Shown piece by piece: positions 1 through 5,548 of a stretch of 6,442 bases of DNA; within the stretch, counting starts at the first letter, position 1; each line of letters starts with the position of its first letter. The translations under genes were made by a program, and so were the position numbers. The notes under the pieces were generated by a model. The model was not told where the DNA came from. It ran no database searches and saw nothing but the letters and a program-made list of their open reading frames with translations. The stretch comes from Phycisphaerales bacterium (GTDB lineage: Bacteria > Planctomycetota > Phycisphaerae > Phycisphaerales > UBA1924). The stretch covers positions 1 through 6,442 of the forward strand of contig JALOQT010000057.1 of NCBI GenBank assembly GCA_025453375.1, given 5' to 3'.

Positions 1-62
1 GGGGCCAACACGGGACCAACACGGGGCCAACACGGGGCCAACACGGGACCAACACGGGACCA
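1..62. repeat. 11-bp tandem repeat array, cut by the window edge
   Basis: Five full copies and a partial sixth of an 11-bp unit, GGGRCCAACAC, run head to tail from base 1. The only variation is at the fourth base: copies 1, 3 and 4 have G, copies 2 and 5 and the partial copy have A. The array probably extends left of the window. An 11-bp period is not a multiple of three, so a copy-number change would shift any reading frame, which argues for a non-coding array. Function is unknown. Confidence 0.9.
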
Positions 63-80
63 GATGCTCGGGTGGCGAGG

Positions 81-95
81 CGGGTGCGACACCCG
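81..95. repeat. Small perfect stem-loop, 3' side of the tRNA-Ser gene
   Basis: CGGGTG and CACCCG pair perfectly (6 bp, all but one pair G-C) around a CGA triloop. The structure lies 34 bp beyond the 3' end of the minus-strand tRNA. It could stop or process that transcript, but there is no T-run after it in the minus direction, so it is not called a terminator. Confidence 0.3.
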
Positions 96-129
96 ACGCC
101 AACGCCTGGCCCACGAATCAACCACTAAG

Positions 130-216
130 CGGAGAGGGGGAGATTCGAACTCCCGTTAGGCCGAAACCTAAACCAGATTTCAAGTCTGGCGCATTGAACC
201 GCTCTGCCACCTCTCC
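130..216 (-). tRNA. tRNA-Ser (anticodon UGA)
   Basis: Read on the minus strand, the sequence folds as an 87-nt class II tRNA. The 7-bp acceptor stem is GGAGAGG with CCTCTCC, followed by discriminator G, which is typical of tRNA-Ser. The anticodon stem CCAGA/TCTGG closes the loop CTTGAAA, giving anticodon TGA, which reads UCA and, by wobble, other UCN codons. A long variable arm with a TAGG/CCTA stem is the serine hallmark. The T arm is GGGAG-TTCGAAT-CTCCC. The 3' CCA is not encoded, so a CCA-adding enzyme would have to supply it. The next gene on the same strand (307-933) ends 90 bp upstream of the tRNA 5' end, so read-through transcription is possible but unproven. Confidence 0.96.
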
Positions 217-306
217 AAATCGACACACACCCACGCCCCACGAGCTTCATCGCGCCACGATGCGCAATCACACTCAAACCTCGGCCCTCGGCCCTGACCC
301 CTTCCC

Positions 307-933
307 TTACCGCATCACCCAGTTCGCCTCGATCAGCCCCAGCGGCTCATCGCGACGGCCGGAAAGGTCGCCCGGGTCGGCAAAGCGCAGTTCGCGTGTC
401 TTGCGCAGGATCACCAGGCGCTGGCCCTCGCCCGGGGGCTGGATCGCGGCGGTTTCGCCGCTGAAGCCCGCGGCATAGATCGTGATCGGGCCGGGGGTCA
501 GATCATCGCATGACCAGACGACCAGACCTTCGACCGCGTTTTCCTCGCCGGTGCCGATCGGGCCGATCGTGCTGACGGGGTCCTTCAGCAGCGGGTTGTT
601 GAGGCGAGCCATCGCCGCGGCGTAGGCCTCGGCCGGCACGTCCTTGCCCGCACGGCTGATCCGCCCGTCGCCATCGACCAGGTCAAAGGTCGGCGCGAGA
701 ATCTGATCGCGGCCCGTGCGGTTGACGGCCTTGAAACTCATGTAGTAAAACGTCCGCGGGCCGGCGCTGGTCTGCACGCCCATAACGCGCACGTCGTCAA
801 ACCGCGTGTCCAGGAGCCAGCGGCGGCCGCTGGTCGAGCCTTCGGGGCGCGGGGCCAGGCCGCCCAGCACCAGGACGATCATGGCCAGGAGGGCCGAGAC
901 GAAGATGGGCGTGAGGCGTGTCGCGCTGGTCAT
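307..933 (-). CDS. Membrane-anchored or secreted protein of unknown function
   Basis: A 208-residue protein I do not recognise as a named family. Residues 8-26 form one hydrophobic segment (from TPIFVSALLAM to LGGLAP) directly after a short N-terminus with one Arg, so it is an uncleaved anchor or a signal peptide. The rest is soluble and probably faces the periplasm. Residues 62-90 (YYMSFKAVNRTGRD, then PTFDLVDGDGRI) look like a beta-sandwich strand pattern comparing a property 'in the presence of' new ligands, as in DUF4352-like extracellular domains; this is a weak resemblance. Residues 130-180 continue with beta-like strands. The single Cys is at 142. I chose ATG at 933 because the hydrophobic segment follows at once; upstream in-frame sequence reads as out-of-frame shadow of the GNAT gene. 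No Shine-Dalgarno is visible. It is divergent from the GNAT gene. Confidence 0.75.
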   Translation of the reverse strand: MTSATRLTPIFVSALLAMIVLVLGGLAPRPEGSTSGRRWLLDTRFDDVRVMGVQTSAGPRTFYYMSFKAVNRTGRDQILAPTFDLVDGDGRISRAGKDVPAEAYAAAMARLNNPLLKDPVSTIGPIGTGEENAVEGLVVWSCDDLTPGPITIYAAGFSGETAAIQPPGEGQRLVILRKTRELRFADPGDLSGRRDEPLGLIEANWVMR

Positions 934-1134
934 GGTGGTGCTCGTGAGTGAGGCCCGCTTGGCAGGGCGGGTGTGGGTGTCGAACGTGAAAAACCGTACT
1001 GAGATCGAACTTTGCGGAGCGGGGCGTCGAATCCGATTTCGGACGCCCGACTGCCGGGCCGATAGTGTACCAGCGAACCAACCCCGAAACCGCCCCCTGC
1101 CTCTCCTGACGCCTGACGCCTGAAGCCCCTCCCC
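934..1134. promoter_or_regulatory. Divergent intergenic region, with a bulged inverted repeat
   Basis: This 201-bp gap separates two genes transcribed away from each other, so promoters for both should lie here. I cannot place convincing -35/-10 pairs in either direction. The clearest structure is an inverted repeat at 1022-1048: GGGCGTC pairs with GACGCCC, and after a one-base bulge three more pairs form (GAA/TTC). It has no T-run, so an operator or mRNA hairpin is likelier than a terminator. Just before the GNAT start, CTGACGC is repeated in tandem (around 1108-1121). Confidence 0.4.
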
Positions 1135-2337
1135 ATGGCCAGCCTGACCGGCCACATCCCGACCAGAGACGACGCCTTCGGCGAGGGGTGGGCGGTGGTG
1201 CCGGTGCCCACGGACGATCAGGCACTGGAACTGGCCGCGATCGCGCGGCTGCTGCCCAACCGGGGTGACGAACACGCGTTGCGTCAAGCCGCGGAAGATT
1301 TTCGTCTCTCGGTGCTGGAAGGTTCCCTCGCGGCGATCCCGAACGGTGCATCCACCTCGTCGCTGCCCAACCCGGGTACGCCCCGGCTGTTTGCCGCGAT
1401 GGAGCGGGCGAGCGCCGGGCCGGTGGATGGGTATGGCGATGGGCTGCCGGCGCGGCTTGGGCAGACGGCGATGGTGGTGCCGGCCGTCGGACGGACGGCA
1501 GGGGTCTATCTCTCGCCGGAGCCGCTGGGGGGGATGAACCCGTTTGAGGTACTGGGGATCGAGACGATGCCCGGCGGGCCGGGGGTGCGCCAGGCCCAGC
1601 GCATCGCGCTGGCGGCTCACATTCGCCAGTGGCTCGCAGGGGTGGCCAAGCAGGATGGAGTGCAGATCGATCTGGCCCAGGCGCTGATCGAGCTTGGGCA
1701 GGAGCAAGTCGGCAAGGCCCTGCTGGCGGCGGGCTTCACGCGGCTGGCCGAGTTGGCGTACCTCCGGCGGGACATCCCACGCTATGGCCGCGTGGAAACG
1801 CCCGACACCTCGTCGCTGCAAGCGACGGACATTCGCGTGGTCAACCTGTCGACCCTGACCAGCGAGATCGGTGCGGCGGCAGCGGATGAACTGCTGCTGG
1901 AAGCGATGTCAGCCAGCTATCAGCAGACGCTGGACTGCCCGCTGCTGTGCGAAATCCGCCGCCCGTCGGATGTGCTGGCCTCGCACCGCTCCGTCGGCGT
2001 GCATGACCCGACGTTGTGGTTTGTGCTGCTGCGGCGCGAAGGCCAGCGGTGGGCGGGGGCGGGGTGCATGTTGCTGAGCCCGTTTGCCGAGCATCAGACC
2101 GTCGAGCTGGTGTATCTGGGCCTGGGGCCGTCGGTTCGCGGGCGTGGGCTGGCCGGGGCGCTGATGGGCCTGGGGCTGGATCTGCTGCAAAGCCGTGGCA
2201 CGCGGTGCCTGGCGTGCGCGGTGGACATGGCCAACACGCCGGCGATGAACCTGTACAAGCGTCTGAAGTTCCGCGCCTTTGCCCGCCGCGTGGGGTACAT
2301 CGCGGACGTTCGAGGGCAGAAGGCCGCAGGATCGTGA
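1135..2337 (+). CDS. Two-domain GNAT-family N-acetyltransferase
   Basis: A 400-residue protein whose C-terminal half (about 232-391) is a typical GNAT domain, which transfers an acetyl group from acetyl-CoA to an amine. The acetyl-CoA pyrophosphate-binding motif R/Q-x-x-G-x-G/A is present as R335-G-R-G338-L-A340, preceded by the strand VELVYLGLGP. The usual C-terminal segment follows, DMANTPAMNLYKRLKF (364-379), with Asn and Tyr in the expected places. The N-terminal half looks like a second, degenerate GNAT fold: a strand and helix at 19-40, a helix at 151-170, and a GNAT-like ending, ALLAAGFTRLAELAYLRRD (195-213), but no intact R-x-x-G-x-G. Tandem GNATs with one dead half are known, for example mycothiol synthase. 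The substrate cannot be told. The ATG at 1135 is the first in frame and lacks a clear Shine-Dalgarno. Probably cytoplasmic; no signal or membrane segment is visible. Confidence 0.85.
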   Translation: MASLTGHIPTRDDAFGEGWAVVPVPTDDQALELAAIARLLPNRGDEHALRQAAEDFRLSVLEGSLAAIPNGASTSSLPNPGTPRLFAAMERASAGPVDGYGDGLPARLGQTAMVVPAVGRTAGVYLSPEPLGGMNPFEVLGIETMPGGPGVRQAQRIALAAHIRQWLAGVAKQDGVQIDLAQALIELGQEQVGKALLAAGFTRLAELAYLRRDIPRYGRVETPDTSSLQATDIRVVNLSTLTSEIGAAAADELLLEAMSASYQQTLDCPLLCEIRRPSDVLASHRSVGVHDPTLWFVLLRREGQRWAGAGCMLLSPFAEHQTVELVYLGLGPSVRGRGLAGALMGLGLDLLQSRGTRCLACAVDMANTPAMNLYKRLKFRAFARRVGYIADVRGQKAAGS

Positions 2338-2465
2338 AGTCACCATTTCAGGGTCGGGCGATGACCTGATGGCGGACGTGGTCTGCCTGTCGGTTGCGCG
2401 CGGGTGCTGTGGGTTGCGTGGTGGGCTGGTGGAGAGTGTGTGGACAGGTGCGAGTGCTGCACCGG

Positions 2466-2474
2466 TGATCCACA
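2466..2474 (+). promoter_or_regulatory. Candidate DnaA box (TGATCCACA)
   Basis: One mismatch, at position 2, to TTATCCACA. It is the only box of the three best that keeps the final A. Confidence 0.45.
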
Positions 2475-2494
2475 ACTGACTGACGAAACCGACG

Positions 2495-2514
2495 GGTGTA
2501 ACGGTCTTTACACC
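2495..2514. repeat. Perfect inverted repeat GGTGTAA-N6-TTACACC
   Basis: Two 7-bp arms separated by 6 bp, centred between the first and second good DnaA boxes. The geometry suits a dimeric helix-turn-helix regulator bound on one face of the helix; a hairpin is also possible. No T-run follows. The protein that would bind it is unknown. Confidence 0.55.
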
Positions 2515-2534
2515 GCCTTTGCACATCGCACGAG

Positions 2535-2543
2535 TTATGCACG
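2535..2543 (+). promoter_or_regulatory. Candidate DnaA box (TTATGCACG)
   Basis: One mismatch to TTATNCACA, G for A at the last base. It lies 18 bp from the oppositely oriented box at 2561-2569, and both carry the same terminal G. Confidence 0.5.
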
Positions 2544-2560
2544 AATGGGGGATGTCGTGT

Positions 2561-2569
2561 CGTGGATAA
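2561..2569 (-). promoter_or_regulatory. Candidate DnaA box (TTATCCACG, minus strand) beside the AT-rich element
   Basis: Read on the minus strand this is TTATCCACG, one mismatch (last base) to the strongest form TTATCCACA. Its AT-rich end runs directly into ATAAAATGATTTT (2566-2578), which contains the odd palindrome AAAAT-G-ATTTT. A box abutting the DNA-unwinding element is the usual arrangement in characterised origins. Confidence 0.55.
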
Positions 2570-2607
2570 AATGATTTTGACGAGGGTTTCCTACGTGGAA
2601 AAGGCCA

Positions 2608-2635
2608 TTTTTGCGCTTCTGAACAGTCGCAAAAA
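2608..2635. repeat. Perfect 8-bp inverted repeat TTTTTGCG-N12-CGCAAAAA
   Basis: The arms 2608-2615 and 2628-2635 are exact reverse complements around a 12-nt loop. It sits at the right end of the AT-rich part of the candidate origin. The A/T runs lie at the outer ends of the stem, so as RNA it would not end in a free U-run on its own; it is therefore not called a terminator, although the outer A/T run could serve as part of one. Confidence 0.6.
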
Positions 2636-2740
2636 CGCACCGCCCTGCTGCGTGCCGAGGCGCGTCTGTGCTACGCTCCGGCACGGTCATTGGAACGACC
2701 AACGACCTCGCCCGGAACGACGCTTTCGCCCGCTCGCCGA

Positions 2741-2756
2741 CCACATGTTTGTGTGG
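2741..2756. repeat. Inverted repeat CCACA-N6-TGTGG
   Basis: Two 5-bp arms with a 6-bp spacer, the same spacing as the repeat at 2495-2514. Each arm equals the conserved 3' half of a DnaA box (CCACA), here in back-to-back orientation, about 150 bp upstream of the dnaA start. It may be an operator for dnaA autoregulation, but arms this short can occur by chance. Confidence 0.3.
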
Positions 2757-2839
2757 AGGCCAGGCGGTCGGCACCGTCTGACGAGCGTGGTCGGGCGGCG
2801 AACGGATTCGATCGACACCAGCACGGTTTGTGCCTCTCC

Positions 2840-2865
2840 CGACGTTGCGTGCGCACGTCGTGCGC
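2840..2865. promoter_or_regulatory. Overlapping palindromes just upstream of dnaA
   Basis: Three symmetric elements overlap in 26 bp: CGACGT-N9-ACGTCG (2840-2860), the perfect palindrome CGTGCGCACG (2848-2857), and GCGCAC-GTC-GTGCGC (2851-2865). They end 37 bp before the proposed GTG start. The position fits an operator over the promoter or a leader-mRNA hairpin. Alternating purine-pyrimidine GC-rich DNA yields palindromes easily, so function is uncertain. Confidence 0.4.
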
Positions 2866-2887
2866 GGTCTGACCATCTATTTCGTTC

Positions 2888-2894
2888 GAGAGGG
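2888..2894 (+). promoter_or_regulatory. Ribosome binding site deciding the dnaA GTG start
   Basis: GAGAGGG lies 8 bp before GTG 2903. Most other starts in the window lack any such sequence, so it favours the GTG over the in-frame ATG at 2996, which has none. Confidence 0.55.
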
Positions 2895-2902
2895 TCCCCT
2901 TC

Positions 2903-4579
2903 GTGTCCAACGACCACGCTTCGCTGTCCGCTCGCGCCGCTTCGCCCACCACCCCCGCCAGCACGCACGCTGCGCCGGTGGCCACTGCCAAGCCCATGAC
3001 CCGTGCGGCGCTGCCGACGGAAGTGCTCGGTTCGCTGAGCCAGTCGCTGATTGCCGCCGTCGGGGCGGAGCGGTTTCAGCGGGACTTGCAGGATGGGGCG
3101 GGGCTGGATGTTGAGCGTGACACGCTGGTAGTTCGCGTCAGTTCGCAGGCGGCGCGGGATGTGTTGCAGCGGCGCTATGACCAGACGCTGCGGCAGATTG
3201 CCGGGCAGCAGGGGCTGGGGGTTGAGTATCGCGTGCATGCCCCGGCGGCGCCGGTGGCCAGCGCGGCGGCGCCGAAGGCGACGAGCCGCGCGGCGACGCC
3301 GCTGACGTCACGCTCGCAGCCGATGGCGACGCTGGCGGACTTTGTGACTGGCGCGTGCAACCGGCTGGGGCATGATGCGGCGGCGGCGGTGGCGGAGGGG
3401 CGGTTGCCTGCGGGCGTGCCGCTGGTGCTCTTTGGCGGGTGCGGGACGGGTAAGACGCACCTGCTGCTGGCGATGGTCGAGGCGATGGGGCGCAAGCGGC
3501 CGGGGTCGCAGTGTCGATATCTGACGGCTGAGGCGTTCATGGCGGAGTTTGGCGTGGCGTGCCGCGATGATCGGACGGATGGCTTCCGCAAGCGCCTGCG
3601 GAGCCTGGACCTGCTGTGCCTGGATGATGTTCAGGTGCTGGCCAGCAAGCCCGGGATGCAGCAGGAGTTGCAGAGCACGCTGGATGCGATTCGCGATCGG
3701 GGCGGGCGGGTGGTGATGGCCAGCCAGCAGCACCCGCGAAAGCTCGAGCAGTTCAGCGAGGCGCTGATCTCGCGCCTCTCGGGCGGGATGAGCGCGGAGC
3801 TTTCGCCCCCGGATGCGAGCACGGCGACGAAAGTCGTGCTGGCGTTGGCCGGGCGGCGCGGGCTGATGATCGATGAGCCGGTGGCGCGGGCGATCGTGCA
3901 GGCGGTGGCCAGCCATGTGCGAACGGGCGGGACGCTGACGATCCGCGACCTGGAAGGCGCGGTGACGAAGGTGGAGGCGGTGCATCGCTTGCTGGGCAAC
4001 ACGATCGGGGCGACGGTGCCCGGGCAGACGTATTCGCAGGCTGGGGCGGGAACTGGAGTTGGGGCGGGGGCGGCTGGTGCGCCGGCTGGGGGCGGCGGGT
4101 CGTCCTCTGGCCGGATCGGGATGATCGCGGTGCAGCGGGCGCTGGGCGAGGCGATGACGCCGCACGCGACGGCGACGGTCGTCGGCAGCGGCGGAGCGGC
4201 TTCGCCTGGCTCGGTGGTGGCGCGGATCGGCCCGCGCCGGCCGGTGCTGGTGGATCAGGTCGTCTCACTGGTGTGCGATCGGCTGCGGGTGACGATGATC
4301 GAACTGTCGGGCAAGGGGCGGCACCATCGCGTGGTGCTGGCGCGGGCGGTGGCGACGGCGCTGGCTCGGCGCTGCACCAGCGCGAGCTATCCGGAGATTG
4401 CCCGCGCGATCGGCCGCCCGAACCACAGCACGGTCATCACGGCGCACCAGCGCCTGACCGAGCAACTGTCCCGCAATGAGATGGTCGACGCGGGCGATGG
4501 CCAGCCCGTCGCGCTGGCGGCGCTGCTGGACGAACTGGCCGCGCGAATCGGCGCGGCAGGGTCGGCCCGGACGGCGTGA
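2903..4579 (+). CDS. dnaA: Chromosomal replication initiator protein DnaA
   Basis: DnaA binds DnaA boxes at oriC, oligomerises with ATP and opens the origin. Of 558 residues, 36-112 resemble domain I, 113-140 form an Ala-rich domain II linker, 141-365 are the AAA+ domain, and 449-520 are DNA-binding domain IV. Visible motifs are Walker A G178-G-C-G-T-G-K184-T-H, Walker B LLCLDD (D241, D242), a sensor I region with S274 followed by Gln where Asp is usual, a candidate arginine finger R291 (ISRLSGG) and sensor II R348 (IRDLEGA). Domain IV ends in GRPNHSTVITAHQRL (504-518). Gly/Ala/Ser-rich stretches at 368-402 and 419-447 make the lid/linker about 55-60 residues longer than in E. coli. There is no Trp at all. 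GTG at 2903 follows GAGAGGG by 8 bp, which decided the start; ATG at 2996, just before domain I, is an alternative. A divergent DnaA paralogue is possible but less likely, given the upstream boxes. Confidence 0.93.
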   Translation: MSNDHASLSARAASPTTPASTHAAPVATAKPMTRAALPTEVLGSLSQSLIAAVGAERFQRDLQDGAGLDVERDTLVVRVSSQAARDVLQRRYDQTLRQIAGQQGLGVEYRVHAPAAPVASAAAPKATSRAATPLTSRSQPMATLADFVTGACNRLGHDAAAAVAEGRLPAGVPLVLFGGCGTGKTHLLLAMVEAMGRKRPGSQCRYLTAEAFMAEFGVACRDDRTDGFRKRLRSLDLLCLDDVQVLASKPGMQQELQSTLDAIRDRGGRVVMASQQHPRKLEQFSEALISRLSGGMSAELSPPDASTATKVVLALAGRRGLMIDEPVARAIVQAVASHVRTGGTLTIRDLEGAVTKVEAVHRLLGNTIGATVPGQTYSQAGAGTGVGAGAAGAPAGGGGSSSGRIGMIAVQRALGEAMTPHATATVVGSGGAASPGSVVARIGPRRPVLVDQVVSLVCDRLRVTMIELSGKGRHHRVVLARAVATALARRCTSASYPEIARAIGRPNHSTVITAHQRLTEQLSRNEMVDAGDGQPVALAALLDELAARIGAAGSARTA

Positions 4580-4837
4580 GGCTGACGTGCAGCCGGTGCG
4601 ATTGCAGGCTTTCCGCCAGACTCGAGCGAGTGAGATGCGTTATCGCACGTCCTGTGGTGGCGTTGAGCCGTGCTGCACGCTCATGAAAGCCAGTGTTTTG
4701 CTCGGCAGAGATTCTGAAGAAGACCGGGGCAGTCCCTGAGGTGCATAGGGGAGTGTGCCGCGTCGATAGGTTCTGCGGCTTGCGGGCACTGGCTGATTGG
4801 CCATGCCTGACTTGCCACAGCACTGGAGCGCGTTGTC
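4580..4837. other. Gap between dnaA and the PilZ gene, no gene seen
   Basis: These 258 bp contain no credible coding frame. They hold short inverted repeats: GGCTG-N5-CAGCC directly after the dnaA stop (4580-4594), ACTCG-AG-CGAGT (4620-4631) and CGTGC-T-GCACG (4669-4679). None has a T-run, so no intrinsic terminator can be called. The length suggests the PilZ gene has its own promoter, but I cannot place one. Confidence 0.4.
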
Positions 4838-5524
4838 ATGGGCCAGACCTCGACGAATCAGACGGAGGCGGGCAGACGCGTGGCGGGTGGATCAGCAGGT
4901 GTGACCAGCAGCGCCGGGGGCGCTTCGCTGCGGATCAGCGAGGAGGACAAGCGCGAGTTGATCCGCGCGCTGAACCAGTTGGGCGCGACGCCCAAGCATC
5001 TGGCGGAGCGGAAGCACACGCGATACGAACTGCCCAAGGGCTATGCGGTGCTGGCGACGATCACGCAAGTCGGCGGCAGCACGACGCAGAGCGTGCTGAC
5101 GGTGCGGGATGTCTCCAACGCGGGCATTGCGTTCATTCACCCGCACTATCTGTCAGTCGGCACGACGCTGACGCTGGTGTTTGTGGGCGTTGATCGCCAG
5201 CCGATGATCCGGATCTCGGCCACGGTGCGGCGGTGTGCGCATGTGCGGGGGATGGCCCATGATGTCGGGGCGAGTTTCAGCCACCCGGTGGAAATCGCCG
5301 AAATGCTCGAACTGGGCGGGGTGGGCGAGGGCAGCGCGGCGCTGGCGGGCGCGGTGGCAGCGGCGAAGGCCAGCGGTGCTGGCGGCGGCGGCGAACACCT
5401 GCCCAAGGCGGGCATGTCGCCGGAACTGGCCGGGCTGGTGGATCAACTGGTGCGCGTGGTGGCGCAGTCGAGCGATCCGGAGCGGGTGATTCGCGCGGTG
5501 CGGGCGGCGCTGGCGGCGATGTGA
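4838..5524 (+). CDS. PilZ-domain protein, likely c-di-GMP receptor
   Basis: A 228-residue protein with a PilZ domain at about 57-157. Both c-di-GMP-binding signatures are intact: the RxxxR motif as R58-K-H-T-R62, and D/N-x-S-x-x-G as D91-V-S93-N-A-G96, followed by strands at 108-130 and a closing segment near 145-157. Proteins of this type bind cyclic di-GMP and pass the signal on by changing shape. Residues 1-30 are Ser/Gly/Ala-rich and probably disordered. A charged helix (34-50) precedes the domain, a Gly/Ala linker (159-190) follows, and a C-terminal amphipathic helical region (193-228) may be the partner-binding part. No membrane segment or enzymatic domain is present, so it looks like a cytoplasmic adaptor. 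The ATG at 4838 follows TGGAG with 9 bp spacing. The partner and process are unknown; proximity to dnaA may be coincidental. Confidence 0.88.
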   Translation: MGQTSTNQTEAGRRVAGGSAGVTSSAGGASLRISEEDKRELIRALNQLGATPKHLAERKHTRYELPKGYAVLATITQVGGSTTQSVLTVRDVSNAGIAFIHPHYLSVGTTLTLVFVGVDRQPMIRISATVRRCAHVRGMAHDVGASFSHPVEIAEMLELGGVGEGSAALAGAVAAAKASGAGGGGEHLPKAGMSPELAGLVDQLVRVVAQSSDPERVIRAVRAALAAM

Positions 5525-5548
5525 TGTGCTGGCAAGGCGCGAGGGTGA

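Larger units (their letters stand above)
2338..2902. other. oriC: Candidate chromosomal replication origin (oriC) and dnaA upstream region
   Basis: A 565-bp stretch without a convincing gene, lying between the GNAT gene and dnaA. Against the consensus TTATNCACA, three 9-mers have a single mismatch (2466-2474 plus, 2535-2543 plus, 2561-2569 minus). Two more have two mismatches (2439-2447 minus, CTGTCCACA; 2594-2602 minus, TTTTCCACG with the common TTATCCACA form as reference). By hand estimate, fewer than one single-mismatch site is expected here by chance, and fewer still in GC-rich DNA. The DNA from 2562 to 2635 is the most AT-rich of the window, with ATAAAATGATTTT at 2566-2578 as the best candidate unwinding element. 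Several inverted repeats (2495-2514, 2568-2578, 2587-2601, 2608-2635) crowd the same 140 bp. Origins next to dnaA are common in bacteria; activity here is inferred. Confidence 0.65.

Noticed and set aside
248..262. Inverted repeat CATCG-N5-CGATG between the tRNA and the 307-933 gene
   Set aside because: The 5-bp arms are too short to exclude chance and no T-run follows on the minus strand.
934..1821. Long minus-strand frame continuing upstream of the 307-933 gene
   Set aside because: It lies antisense to the GNAT gene, its translation is rich in Arg, Pro, His and Gly as expected of a GC-rich shadow, and the hydrophobic anchor begins right after the ATG at 933.
2338..2902. A mobile element, CRISPR array or defence locus in the gene-free stretch
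   Set aside because: No transposase, terminal repeats, regular spaced repeats or defence genes are present; DnaA boxes and dnaA explain the stretch better.
2562..2999. Plus-strand frame of 145 codons across the origin region
   Set aside because: Arg/Pro-rich composition, no recognisable domain, overlaps the start of dnaA in another frame and the candidate origin; most likely chance in GC-rich DNA.
4580..4594. Hairpin GGCTG-N5-CAGCC as a dnaA terminator
   Set aside because: Only a 5-bp stem and no T-run afterwards, so an intrinsic terminator cannot be claimed.
4437..4823. Minus-strand frame of 128 codons after dnaA
   Set aside because: Mostly antisense to the end of dnaA, low-complexity, no start signal or family resemblance.
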